Below are positions 16,577-31,500 of a stretch of 64,000 bases of DNA, piece by piece (the first letter of the stretch is position 1; the number at the start of each line of letters is the position of its first letter). A model generated the notes under the pieces. That model saw only the letters and a list, made by a program, of their open reading frames with translations, was not told the DNA's origin and did no database searches. The stretch spans positions 90,074-154,073 of the forward strand of contig JAAEYW010000003.1 in NCBI GenBank assembly GCA_018223185.1, read 5' to 3'. Source of the DNA: Oceanospirillales bacterium (GTDB lineage: Bacteria; Pseudomonadota; Gammaproteobacteria; Pseudomonadales; Balneatricaceae). The position numbers were made by a program, and so were the translations under genes.

Positions 16577-19500
16577 CTTGCGTTAAGTGCCGAGCTGCTT
16601 AACGAAAATGTCATGGTAGAGCAACTAATTGATGCAGGCTTAGCGGAAGCGAGTAACTCTGAGGAGTTACAGCTGATTCGTCAGCATGATTATGATCAGT
16701 ATGACGGGGATAGCAGTGCAGAGGCTACAGCTGAGATTGAGAATCTTCAGGTTGCGGAGCTGCCTTCTTCCTCAGCAGTAGAAGACGAACTTGAAGGAGT
16801 TCAGCCTAAAGATAGTGTTGATGATAAGGCCGTTGCGGATGCTGAGACAGCAAAATCTGTCGCTTCGATTCAGCACATTCAGCAATTGTCAGGTCATCAG
16901 TTTGTTGTTATTGATCGTTCCGTTGACGATTATCAAGCGTTGTTAAGTACCTTTATGGGGGATGCAGCCGATAGGCTTGAATGGCATGCTGAAACCACCA
17001 GTGATGGCAGTGTATTAGTGGCCGATTGGTATCCGGCAGAGGAAATTACGGAAGAGTCTTTAGCCTCAGAAAACGAATTAACTGATGCCTTAGTGGATGC
17101 GTCATTGGAGCGTAAGCAGGCCGAACGAGTGACGGTCGTTTTGCTGGATGCCGACATGGATGGTGTTGAGCAGCTTGCTGATGTTCTTTCCGCCTATGAA
17201 GATGTTTCCGCGCTGCATGTATTGTCACACGGTGCTTCAGGCTTACTTCGCCTGGGCACCGCTACTCTGGGAAGTGCTTCCTTAGAACGTTATCGTCAAC
17301 AGCTGGAAGCCTGGGGCAAAGCGCTGAAGTCAGATGGTGATATTCTTATCTATGGCTGTAACGTTGCGCAAGGTGATGTTGGTATCGCGTTTGTTGACCG
17401 GCTGGCGGGTGCAACGCAGGCGGATATTGCCGCGTCAGACGACTTGACCGGTAATCGCTTTATCGGTGGAGACTGGATACTGGAAACAGAGTCAGGCTAT
17501 GTCACGCATACCCTTGATATGATGTCTTCTGAGCAGTTGTTTTTTGCATCGAATGATCCTCTGTATGCCGGGCTTCTGGCCGCAGATAAATCGGTTAGTT
17601 TAGGTGAGTTAAATGGCTCGGCGACACCGGTAACCCTTGCTGCGGGTACAGATACAATCAACTTTACCGGTGTCAGCAGTGATATTCGCATTATCGTGAC
17701 GGGGAAAACCGCCACAACTCCATTTAAAATTACAGCACAGGTAATAAATGAAACCACGGGCGCCCTGGTGCCTAATACGTTACGAACTTTTCAGTTTGCC
17801 GACGGTGATGATTCAACTATTAAGACAATTAAAGTGGGTAAGCTTGGTTATAAAACTGAGCTTGAGTTACAGACCAAAATAGATGTTTTAGATACATCAA
17901 CACTAGCGGCCGCCCACATTGCTATCAGCAAAAAAGGCACGGCTTTATCGAGTGATGATGCATTTAAGTGGGTGAAAGACTATGCGGTAATGGGGATCGA
18001 CCCAGAAGCCGCTGATGCCGCCGCTCAGCTGAATACTAAAAACGCGGTTGCGGTGGTTACCACCGCAACGGGAGAAATTGGCAAGTTATCGGTTGGTAAG
18101 GCCCTGGATATAGGGAATACCAGGCTTATTATCGATGATACTGGCGCACCCATAGATATTAATAAAGCCAACACCAATTACTCCGGGAAAATTGATCTGC
18201 TGTACAATTCTGGCGGCTCAGGTACTGTGCTGACGAATTACGTCAACCTGTCAGCGGGTAATATCATCAAAGGTGTGGGCACTTTAACAGGCTTTACCAC
18301 TGCATCATTTGCCTCGTTCACGGCTGATAAAGGCGATCAGAAATTTGATATTACCGGTTTAACCAATGTCACTGTGGATGCCGGTGCGGGTGAAGACTAT
18401 CTGGTGGGGGGCACAGGTAGCCAAACGTTAGTGGGTGGTTCCGGAACAGACACTTATCTGTTTAAAGACAGTTGGGGTGCTGATCAGATTATAGAAAGCG
18501 CCGATACCAAAGACGGTTTAACGGTGATTAAGGGCGGCGACGCCGATGCCCTGGATTTCTCTGCGCTGACTCAGGCGATTACGGTTGAATTTCACCCTTC
18601 TGTTAAGTCGACCAAACCGCTGTCAACAACTACTGTGCCGGGTATTCCGGTGGTTTCTGAAGTGTTGGAAAGTGATAGAACATCGACTGATAAATATGGT
18701 GTTCAGGTTTTCCAGGGCCAGAATGTAACCACCAGTGCACACTCAGTAAAAAATGCCATCAATGTTGAAAAAGTGATCGGTGGCCTGGGTGATAATACCT
18801 ATAAATTCAATAATGACTGGGGTCAGTTTTATCAGGGCGCGACGCCGGCGCTGACAGAAACCGTTAACTTTTTTATTGACGATACTCAGTCAACCAGCAA
18901 GAAAGGGACGCTTGATTTCCGTGAGGTCACTCACGATCTGATTTTCGAACTGGATAGTATCAGTACGACCTCTACCGGGGTTCCGGCGGTCACGACAATA
19001 ACGTCAAAAGTGAAAGTGACGGCGGTCGTAGAGAAACAGATCAATATTGGTACGACTGCGGTACCTATATTAAAAACAGTCACTTACACCTATGTTGTTA
19101 ACGCGGATAATATTGCCAACATCATCGGTGGTCAGGGTAAGAACACTTATATCATCAAAGATCAGGATGCCTTGCCCGGTAAAATTCTGACCGCGAAGAC
19201 AACCGGTACGGTGGCTGAGGGACTGGTAACAGGTATCGTCTATGTCGCGGGTGCCGATATCGCTAAAACCGATGGCGTTAATATTCTGGATTACTCGCAA
19301 TATAAGTCTACAAACACTAACGATGTGATTGTGGATCTGGGTAAATCAACGACGGGTGTAGTCAATAAAGCGGTAACCGGTATTCTTAATACCGCCGATG
19401 GTGTGCTCCCCGCTACGGCCACCAACGAAGTACAGAAACTGACTGTTCCGAAAATTAAAGTGGGTACGCCTGCTTCGCCTCTTTCCAGTGCTCAGGAGCT

Positions 19501-22500
19501 GAGTAACATCAAGAGCTTCCGGTTGTCTCTGGGAGGCGTAGAAACCATAGAAATTAGTAATTCGGGTACTGCGGCATCGATTGCAGCAGAAATGGCTAAA
19601 GCTCTTAATGGATTATTGTTAAAAGCGACGCCGGTTGTTTCTACAAATACAGCCCCGGCCCCGCCCGCCGCCACGCCTGCTGCTATGGTTAATGTGACCG
19701 GTGCAGGTACTGCGACGGGTACCAGTCCATACGATTTCACTATCACATTCCAATCGTTAGCGGCTGGAATGAATATTCCAGAGATTAAGCTGATAGCGGA
19801 AGCTCGTTCAGAGAAAAAAACCGCAGGAGGAAGCAATCAGACGACCATCGTTTTAAGCGCTGAGACTGAAACGAATCCTGATCCTCTTACCGTTATTAAA
19901 AAGTACACTTCCAGCGGGCCTACGGTTGAAGATCGTTACACACTGACGACCACCATTAAGACCATCATCATTGATGCGGTAGAATTTACCGGCGCCAGTA
20001 CCGGATTAAAAGCGGGGGCTATCGATCGCATAGATGGCCTGAGAGGCACCAGTGATTCGGGTGCGGGTACGATTAAAAGTATGACCGTTTTAGGCGACTT
20101 TGGCTTGTTGGTCAATGGTACGGGTAGTGGTGACGACCTTATATTTTCTGATAATTATACCCAAGCCGTTAGTGTTAAAACCGGGCGGGTCTGGGATGGT
20201 GGTGCCGGCCAGGACATTATCACCGGCACGCTACAGGGCGATATCTTGTATGGAGGCCTGGGTAATGATGCCATCGGTGGTGGGGAGGGCGATGATAACC
20301 TCAGTGGTGGCGCAGGCAATGACCGAATCAGTGGCGGCTTAGGTGACGATGTTATCAGCGGTGGTGCTGGCAATGACTACCTGAGTGGTGGTCTGGGCGA
20401 TGACAGTATCGTGGGTGGTACGGGTCATGATGTTCTCTATGGTGGAATAGGTGACGATACCCTTATTGGCGGCAAAGGCTACGATCATTATGTGTTCATC
20501 AATGACTGGGGACAGGACGAAGTTATTGAAAGTCAGAAAGGGAAAGATGACACAACCACTGATGAAGGGCTGAAAACCCGTGGAGATGTGCTTGATTTCT
20601 CCAATGTTACCCAGGAGATGACTTACCTGTTCAACAGCAATAACTTATTGGCAGGTACCGGTACTTTTATTAAAGATAAAACCAGCTGGACTAAAACCCT
20701 CTCCGGATTTGGTGATGTCTCTGGCCATTTTGCGCTGACAGCCAATACTGTTCGTGTTAACAGTGAAGGTAACGCCAATGATGTACAGCGAATATTTCTG
20801 GGTGGTGCTGTATCGGGTAATTTCACGGTAAAACTGAATAACTTCCCCAAACCGGATGGTACGGTTGAGACAACAGCGCCGATCTCAATCACAGTAGCCA
20901 GCACCACGGCAGTGACAGCGAGCAATATAAAAACGGCACTGGAAACTAAGCTGAGAGTCCTTCTGACACCCGTTGGTGGTGTAGCGCCAGTTGGTGACCT
21001 GGTAACCGTGAAGTCTGCAGGGTCAGGAACCGGGGCGTTTGATGTTGAGTTCAAAAAACCGATCTACACCAATATACCTTTAATGACGATTGTCAGCACC
21101 ACTGGGCTATCTTATGCGATTCCGACGGTCGGCACGTTGGTGCCGGGCGTTAATACGGTTGATGCTAATACGGGGTTAATTACTCAGCATACCAATGGTT
21201 CCGTTAAGATCGATCTGGGGCTGGCAGAGTCCGGTAGTTTTACAATGGGTTTCAAATACACTGAAACCATCGGTGGGGTAGCGACACCTAATAAGGCTGT
21301 ATCCATTACGGTACCTATCGCATCAGGTTCGACTCCTAATGATATAGCGGCACAGATTCAACAAAAATTAAACCAGCATAGCCCACAAATATTTGCCAAT
21401 GTGGTGGTTTATGGTGCAGGCAATAAATTTGAAATTACTGTTTTAAATCCCGAAATAAGCGATCTCAACACGGTTTCACTCACTAACTATTCAACGTTAA
21501 AGGGTAAGCCCGATATCTGGACAACCGTTGAGGGCTCTTCGGTTCGTGAGATTAAGCAACTGACACTCAATAATGTCACCGAAGGTAGCTTTGTTTTAAC
21601 TATTGGTAAGTATTCCACCGGCCCTATTACCATTGATACCACGGCCACTACACTTGTGGATCAGGAAAAAAATACTAGCCTGTCTATTCAGACTGCATTA
21701 AATAATCTGAAGCAAAATTTTGTCCAGAAATACACGGTAGAGGTCCGCGCCGATAGTTTTACCGCTGACCTGAAAGAGTGGCAAATTACCTTTACAGCGC
21801 CGGGTGAAAATGATGTGACGGATATGTCTGTCGACGTGACGGGCTTAAAAGGGACTAATAATTTACAGGGACGGGTTACCACGCTGGCTGATGGTAGTCG
21901 GGCCGGCAACATACATGCCTTTGAGACTATTCTGGCGCCTAATGCCGACGCGACCTTTATTTTTGGCTCTGCCTCGGCAGCCGATATGCTGGCGGCGATT
22001 GCCGTTCCAGAAGCGTTACGCAAAACAAATACCGTGACCATCGATACCAGTACGCTGACGGCAAATGGACATGTTCTGGACATCGATTTCAGTCAGGTTT
22101 CGGATGAACTGAATTTCAACTTTGAGCAGAAGGGGGCGGTTAAAGAGGTACAGCCGCTTATCATAGATACCACTACGGCGGGTGAGTTTGCTCTCGATTA
22201 TAAAATTGAAGAGATTCAGCGACTGGCCTTCACCGGCTCTGAATTGCCTACTGGAACCTTTAAGCTAAGTTTTAAAGATCCTCATACGGGTACCGTTAAA
22301 ACTACAGCGACTCCGATTGAAATTATTACCAATGCCGCGACCGGTAAAGTAGACGTTAAAGCGACCGCTTTAAAAATTCAAACAGAATTGAATAAACTGA
22401 AATTCAGCTCTGCGACAGGTTCTCAGGTGAGCCTTAATGTGAAAGTGACCGGTGTGACTGTTGATGGATCACCCATTACCGCTGAAACAACTAATGAAGG

Positions 22501-25500
22501 CTTTAAGGCCAATAGTTGGGATATCACCTTTACCAACAAAGAGTTGGTCAATGTGGATCTGTTACAGGTTACCTCTGCATCGGTGACACCTACCGTTACT
22601 ACGGTCAAGGATGGTGAGCACAAAATAACCGATAAGATTACTTTTGTTGCGGACAATAAAGCGGCAAATATTATTGAGCTGAAGAATAAGCTTAACGAAT
22701 TACTGGGTGCCGGTTCGGTCAGCATTAAAGAACCGCGCTTTGGCAGTACGGCGGCAAACACTAAACTGAATATTACCTTTAATGATCCGGGTAATGTGGT
22801 CTTAACCAAAGCGTTAACGAAGCTGGATGGATCGGCGTTGGGGTATGCCTCTCCAGTGAGTGGCAAATTTGAACTGACGACGGACGTTGCAAAAGGGAAG
22901 GTCGAAGGTAACACGGGTCAGTTGTCACTGACTGTAGAGCGAGTTGCACCAAGACCAACGACCCTGAGTACAGATGCTCAGGCATCGGGCCTGGTTGATA
23001 AGTTACTGGGTGAGAGTGTTTTTGAGACCTTTGTCTTTACGAGTGTTGGCGAAAATACCATCGTGCGTGGTGGCGTGAATGCCAATACCTTCTCCATTTC
23101 GGGAAATACGACCTTTAAAGGGACGGTGATTGGCGGTACGGGTATCAAACCGTTATCAGCGCAATTGCTTAATGTTGATGGCCTGGTGGGTATGCTATCG
23201 TTAACGCCACCTGATTTTGCAGTCAAAAATACCGTTGATATCTCAGGTGGTAGTTTCGCAGATCTGCGTAAGATTACTTACGTGAATTTGGCGGAAACCT
23301 CTAAGTCATCCGTGGCCGTTGATACGGTTGTTGATGGCCATCGAGGCTCTGAAGTTCAACGTTTGTCTATCCCCGAAGCTCAGCGTGGTAGCTTCACATT
23401 AACTGTTGAGGGGGTGACCACTTCTCCAATCTATATGGTGCCCCCGGTTCAGCAACAGCTGTTGGTAACCGATTCGACAGACTTTAATCTGACCTATGTC
23501 ACGACAGCAGGTGTTCAGACCATTGCCGGTTTAAGCACCGGCGCAGCGGCGGACGATATATCGACGACCATTGCCAGTGTAATAAACACCAAACTGGCCA
23601 CAGAATTCAGCCTGGCTGCGGGAACAAAGGTCGTCTCGGTGACTAAGAATGAGGCCGGATACCTCATCACTTATACGAACCAGAGCAACATGGTGGAGTT
23701 CACCGGTGTTGTGACGTCTGCGTCTGGCAGTGCGGCGGTATTTACTAAAGAGAGTAATGCGCCTCTCAATTATGCAGCCCTGGCGCAACGTATTGAGAAC
23801 GCTATTTACAAAGCGATGGCTCTGCCTGCCGGGACGCCAAAAACGGTTTTGGTCACGGCAGACGAAACAGCGGGAACATTTGATCTGCGTTGGCGTGTAG
23901 TGGGTAATAAAGCTGTTACCACGCTGACTGATATTTCGCTCTCTGCGCCAGCGGTTGATCTGGTGTTAACGCCCTCAACTACCGCTACGCCACAGGTTCA
24001 CGATATTACTATTACTCATGGTGCTAATTCAGATCCTTATAATTTATATATCGGCACCTATAAGACAGCAGACTTAGCCCAGGATGCCGATAAAAATGCT
24101 ATTCAGGCCGCACTACAGCAGCTCATTAATCAGCAACCGACTCTAACGGGGACGGTGACCGTTACCGGAACTGGCCCGTTCACGATTAGCATTGCGGGTG
24201 GCTCTGTGGCATCCATTGTAGCTAAGAACAGTATCTTTACCGGTACTGTTCTGGGCACATCGACGATCACAAGTCAGCTTACCAATGGTCAGGAGGTTCA
24301 GAGTCTCAATATCAATGGTGCTTCGCAAGGCATCGTGGGGCTGAAATACAACCTGAAAGCCCTGAGCGACAACAGCCTGGTCACCGGTTCTGTGTATGTG
24401 GATGTTGCGCTGCAGGCAAATCAGACGGCCGCTGACCTGCGTGGACGTATCGAAACGGCGCTTAATACTCAATTGGCAGGTGTTGCAACGGCCGCGGTTA
24501 CCTTAGTTGGCGATAAATTCAGCATTACGCTGACATCTCTCACGCATATTGTCGAATCAATGGGTGGCACCGGTTACGGATTATCATCGGCCACAACCGA
24601 TCAGTCTTTAACGCCGGTTAAGGTGGGTCGAATCGATGCCTATCTGGATCGCACCGATAGCAGTAATCCCGCTCTGGTTGAAACTAACCGGATCTATAAG
24701 TTTTCAATGCCTCCCGTGGTTGCTGGTGAAACCATCAGCGGAACATTTACACTTAGTTTTGGTGGTGTAACCACGGGGCCTATTGACTACAACGCTGTCA
24801 ATAATACGTTGCTTGCGCGCATTGAGGCGGCCCTGACCGCGTCGGCTATAAACACCCTGCCCGTCACCCTGGTTGGGAATGAGTTTATCGTCGAAGTGGT
24901 GGCTGATCTCGATGCGGCTGAACAGCCGTTAATCATTGATGCATCAGCCCTGCAAATTGTTAAAGACACCGCAGTTGCTGCCCCGGGTGTGGCAGCCAAT
25001 ATAATTACTGTCGCCAATGGCAGTGCAGTGAACGTAGCAGAAAAGCAACGCGTCACCTTAGTTGATCAGTCACTTACCACGTTCCGCTTATCCGTTAATG
25101 GCGTCAGTACCCTTGATATTCCGGTTAATCAGAATGATGCGACCACGCGGGGGGCGATTCAAAGCGCGCTTGATGCGGCGTTAGGTGCAAATAAAATCAC
25201 GGTTACGGTGAATCCGGATAGCGGTAAAACCAAGTCCTGGATACTTGAAGTTACCGGAGCTACTCGCCTTAGTGATACGGATAATCTTGTTATTGGCGAT
25301 AACGCTAATGCTCTTACTGGCTATGCGAAAGATGATTTCACCCAAACGGTGTTAACCAGTTTATTGGGTAAGAAGGCAGGCTTTACCGGCCGAATTCAGA
25401 ATATCGATAATGTTACCTACGGTGCAGGTATAAATATCGCGTTAAACACAACGCTTAACCCTGTTGCAGCGTTGGGCAATGCCTCATTAGGCAGTAACCT

Positions 25501-28500
25501 ATTTGAGGTTGGCGGTAACTTAATTGAAAACTCAATTGCCAACCCTTATGCGCAATTTGTTGCAAACACTGTTATGTCGACGGTGATCAACGGTGAGCCT
25601 TCACTGTTTTCAGAGAATGTTGTTGCGCCTGGTTTTCATGTGCTTGCGGGAGGCTGGGGTGCCGATACCTATAAGTTCAGTGGTCTGTGGGGCGCCGCTG
25701 CAGTCATTGAGGCGCCCGATATTAAGATCGCAGGTGTCAGTGACTTCTTTGATACATTAGATCTTTCCGAGGCGGGTTTTGGCCTCAAAGGTCAGTTGGG
25801 TAGCGGTGAAGTTAAAAATACGTTGCACTACGATATTTGGGAAATTACGACTGATAATATTAGTGAGCTCACAGACCTTATCAGTGTTGGGCGAGATGAT
25901 GCTGAAGTACCTCTCTTATCGATTGGTGCTAATTTTATTATGGTTCGGGATGAGATATTCGGATCAGCACTGAAGCGATTCGGTATTCCATTGTCGGATG
26001 ATGTTTTATTAGGTAACTATGTTTTTGCGACAGGTATAGAAAATATTGTTGGCGGCGGTGGTGATAATATCTTCACCTTCCACGGTAATGCCCGTTTACG
26101 CGGCGTGATCTCTTCTGAGGGTGATATCACCCTTAATTATCAAGACTATGACAATAACACCGATGCTTCAGATACCGTTACCGGTGTTACGGTAGATGGC
26201 ACCGCGGGTATTGCTTATACCTTATGGGATGCTGTTGAGGTGCCGGTCTGGGGGGAGATTGCCGAGTCTAAAGTGTTATTTGGCAGTGCGACCTCGGTAT
26301 TGGGGGAGCGCTGGAATTCACTTTCCGGGGCAATTAATGCGGCTGTGGCTGCGGATTCGCAGTGGAACCTGTCTAATAACGCTGTTGCCGGTTTTACCAA
26401 AGTGATTGGTTCCAGTGGTGATGACACCTTTGTCGGTAACGACAATGACAATATCTTTGTGATTGGTCAGGGAGGTGTCGATACGATAGATGGTGGTGAA
26501 ACCGATGAAAACGGCAACACTATTAGTCTGGAGGGCCAGACCTCTAATTATTCCGTCAATTTAGCTCTGGGTACCGCGTCGCGGGAGCAGGGTGATGAAC
26601 AGCAGTCTTTAGTACTCAATGCTGTTGAAGGCGATCAGTTTACCCTCGAATTGCCCGAAAGTGATTACTCTGCGGTTGGCGGCTTTACCACGTTAGATAT
26701 TATGGTTGGGGCAACCAACGCAGCCACCGCTGCGAATATCAAAACTGAGCTCGAGTCTTTTCTGGGAGTGAATAATGTCAGTGTGACGCCTGATGGTGCG
26801 ACGCCTGGTACGTTTACTATCACTTTTTTGAATCTTGATAGATTCGATAATCCAGAACAACTTATTTTTACCCCAACCCATTTAACGGTTTCAAGCGACC
26901 GTCAGGTTCAAGCCGCGGTTGCGCCGCAGGACCCATTAGATGGTTCTGAGAAAAACTATATTCACCAGATTACCCTGGGTAATCAGATAAGTGGTGGTGA
27001 GTTTTCTTTTGAATTTGTACATCCTGATGGGACGACGGGGACGGTTAGCGTTGCTATTCCTGCACTGGCTGATTATCAGACGATGATGCAGCAGATCGAA
27101 GACAAGCTGAATGAGGTTCCTGGCCTGCTGGTGGATGTGACTCAGCCCAATCCTGCGGATGTCGAAGACCTGCGCAACTTTACCTTTAATATTGAATTTA
27201 TTACCCCGGGTTATACCGATGTGACGGGCATTGTTCTGGATACCGCGAATCTGGAAACGGGCTCGATCACCACAACGGTTCTTGATGGTTCTACCATTAT
27301 TGCCACCTTTAAAAATATTCAAAACCTGGAGGGCGGCAAAGGGAATGATGTCTTTAGGAACATCAACGGTGGCGTCGTTATAACGGATCTGATAGACAGA
27401 ACAGCGAATCCGACCGCTCAGGCTTCGTTTGAGCTGGATTTCACCGCGAGCTCTTTCGATGAAGGTGAGTTGGTTACCCTGTCGTTTGCTAATTTTGAAG
27501 AGACTGTCGGTGTTACGCCTGATCCTGCCCGTTTGCAGGTAACGTTTGCTATTGGTGATGACGATGCTGCAACAACCGCTAACATAGAAGCGGCTCTGAA
27601 TGAGCTGACGGGTATTACCGTATCAGTAACCAGCACCATCGCTGAACGGTTTACGGTCGACTTTTCAGCCTCGCCTGACCCTGTGATCAACGACTTTAAA
27701 CTGGATTTGGATAAAACCACTTTTACTTTTAAAGAAAAATTTGGTCAGGATCAGGTCTTTTCCACCGGTACATCAGATGTCCTCGACTTTTCATCGATCG
27801 CGGCAGAAATTACTAAGTCTGCACCGCAAACAGACATCGATGGTGTATATACAGAGTATTTTTACACCGATGACTCTGGCATCCGTCATTCCGTCAAGGC
27901 TTACGGTACCTTTGAAGTTAAAGGTTTAGATGCGGTTAGTGGGGGGGAGGGGCTGTGGACGGCTTTCAAATCATCTCAGGGCTTTGGTGAGTTTGTTACC
28001 ACAGCGACGGTGGGTACCGGGGCGACGATTGACGCGACAACCGATGCCGCTGCGATCGATAAGTTAAAAACTGAAGCGATTGCCCGTTGGACCGAAGTAT
28101 TGCCTGCAGCTGCGCTGATTAATTTACAAAATATAACGGTTACAGTAGGCGCTATTGCTGACGCCGGTGTGGTAGGTAGAACCACCAGTGTGCCCGGCGC
28201 GAATGGCCTGGATTACACCATCACACTTGATGATAACGCTGCCGGTGCGACCTGGTATGTGGACGCGACAGAGCAGGATGACACTGACGATGGTGCTTAT
28301 GACAGCATTGACCTGCTGACCGTACTGATGCACGAAATGGGTCATGTGCTGGGCATGAGCCACCCTGATTTCCCTACTACCGATCTGATGATGGAGGAGA
28401 TTGATAAAGGTCAGCGTTTGTTGCCAACCTCCGATCATTTTAAGAGCTTGTCCGATCAAACCAAGTTAAGTATTGGTCTGGGTGAGCTGGCTACCTGGTC

Positions 28501-31500
28501 TTCACATCTGGGTACTAAGATTGATAACTATCTGGACGACTCCACGGCTATTCCGTTTACAGATCTATCCTTGTCTGATCTGCTGGGTGATAAAATCACC
28601 AACTTAGACGGCACTATTCAGGCTAAAGTTCAGGCTTTTGTCGACACGATCGATGCCTATCTTGATCTCAATAGTTCTGCCACCACCAAAGATCTGCTGG
28701 AGCATTTGCAAACCACTGGCTTGAATGATGGCTTTGCTATCAATGTCGCCTCATCTTCGAATTTGAAAGAGTACAGTGTTGCTCTGACCCTGGAGAGCTT
28801 CAGCGAACTGGTCAATCTGGATCTGAATGAACTGATTTCATTTGGTGATTTTAATTTTGACCTGCCGATTGATATTACCCAGTCTCAGCCACTGGTGATC
28901 AGTGGCGGCATCGACTTCATGTTTAACTTTGGTGTTGACGATGACGGCGACTTTTATGTGCGGGATCCTGGCCTGGATGCGCACTTCAATTTCGGCGAAG
29001 AATATATTGATATTACCGGTATTACTGCCGGTTCTGCTGATGCCACGCCGGCCACGATTACCATTGCAGGGAATCATATCGGTGCAGTTAAAAGCACAAG
29101 CGCCGGTATGTTTATGGTCGGTGATGCTTTCTACCTGCAGGGGTCTGGCAATACCGATGAGCTCTACACAGTTGCGGCTATCGAATTAAGCGCAGATGGC
29201 TTCTCGACGATCATTACGGTGGCCGAGGAAATTTTAGCCCCCGATCTGGCGGATGATGTTGCCGGTAATCTTATAAAAGCCTTTGATTTTGGAGTCAATT
29301 TAGGGCCGATTGGTTTTGAAGTGAATGATGCGGCACTGTCACTGGGCGCGTCAGTTGGCATGGGTTTCGATGGGGTTCTTAATTACCAGGATATGCTTAG
29401 TGATAGCACGGCCTCTCTAATGGGCTTGCCTGAATTAGAGGGTGATGCTCACTTTGAAGTGTTATTGCCGGTATCTCTCTCTGGGGCGCTGGATGGCTTC
29501 AGTAATGAAGTTGGTTTTATTACTGCCAGCAGTAGCAGTTTGCCCGAAGATGCTTCAATGGCACAGTTTCTTTCCAGTATTCCAAGTTCTGTTCAGTTTG
29601 ATAATTTGGAAGAGGTATTCTCATTAGGTGGTTTGTCACTGGATATGATTATCGGTGGGATCGATGAGATTCTCAAAGACATTGTCGGTACTGATCGTGA
29701 AGTATGGGGTCAACAGAGCGGCAATATCGTCAATTTTTATGAAGAGCGCTGGGGGGCCGGTTCTGTTCTTGCGACGGATAGTTATGAAATAGCTCCGGTC
29801 GGTGGGCCGCAGGCCAGTCGCTATGAAATCCTTGAAGATGGTAAAGGCATCACGCTTTACGAGTGGAAAGATACAGCCAGTACCGATACTTTCTGGGGCG
29901 TTGAGCTGTTCCAGAATAGTGAACGCGTTGTTCAGACATACTCTCATACATCATGGGAGTTAATGGGCAGCTTCGATGAAAACGATGTGTTGGTTGAGCC
30001 AATAGCTGAGGAGATAACGGGCGCGAAGTTTATCGATACAACGGGTACCAATCCCGCCACGACGGGGGAAACTCTGTCACGCTTCAATATCAAAGATGGT
30101 TTACTGTATGACAAAATTGCATTAATTGATGCCAGCCTTGCCGATATTCTGGGTGATGGCGGCGTGAGTTTTGCGGCGGGACTCAGCAATGCTGTGAGCA
30201 CTGTTCGTGATGCAGCACGCAACGTTCAGCAGCTGGAAGATATGCTCAATGAAGAGCTGCGGATTCTGTTAGCTCCACTGGGTATTGCAGCAGATGCAGA
30301 CCTTGTTGATATGAGCTACGCTAATTCGTCTTTTGATTTCGATCTGAATCTTGATCTGATTGCTGAAAAACAATTTGATCTGGCGCTGGATATTGATGAC
30401 CTTGGTTTAGATACATGGTTAGGTCTGGCAGATGGCGCATTAGACGCCATCAACGTAGAAGCGAATGGAAAAATAGACCTGAGAGCAGAAGCCGGTTTAG
30501 ACCTCGGCTTCGGGTTTGATTTAAGCGATGTGCGCACGCCGATTTTCTACATTGATGAAGCAACTGGCATTCATGCATCATTACATGGCGGGGTAACCGG
30601 TCTCGATATTGAGTTAGGCTTTGACGCAGGCCCATTGGGTACCATTGGTTTGTTGGGTAAAAGCGGTAGCGCCAATATCGATCTGGGTTTTTACGCCAAC
30701 CTTGGCAGCCCTGGCGCTGACGCCAATGGCAACGGCTATTTAGATTTAACCGAAGTTAAAGACAGCTTCCAGGCGTCAGCTTTTGGTTCTGCCGGTCTTA
30801 ATTTGCCGATGTTCTTCCCCATCGAGGCGCTGCCTCTGGGCGGGACCGACAGAGACCTCAATGCTGATGGTGTTGCGGATAACGTCTTGTTTGCCAAGGC
30901 CGCATTCAGTATCGATCAAAGCCAGAATTTTGTTAGTACATTCGATTACAACTTGCCGAAATTCGATATGAATTTCAACGTCATCGTGCTGTTGCTAGAC
31001 CTGTTGAATGATCCGAAAACTGTTCGGGAAGGCTTGGAAGGCGCGTTCTCAGCCATTAACGAAGTAGCTAATGGTATTGATAATATTGAACTGCCTTTGG
31101 TGGGCGGAGAGCCGTTCGATGATCTGGCTAATAGCCTGCGTAGCATTGAAACCAGCGTGCTGGGCCATAAAGATGCCAGTGGTTACACCGACGGGCTGGG
31201 TAAAAAACTACAGGATCTTGAAGACAGGGGCGGCAAGGTCTTTGAAGCTTTGCTTAACGAAATCCGTCAGGGACTTTATGACGGACTGAAAACTATCAAT
31301 AGTCCACTGTTCTCCTTTGTGGTGCCATTGTTAGATGCTTCTGGTGCAATTCAATACGATGAAAACGGTAAGATAAAAACACGTCTTCCTACCAGTGCAG
31401 ATGACATTGAGTTGACCTTCTCTGCCAATGGCTTACTAAGCTTCAATATTAAGTTTGGTGGTGTGCTGGTTGACGGTGAACTGCCGGTTGATTTTTCCGT

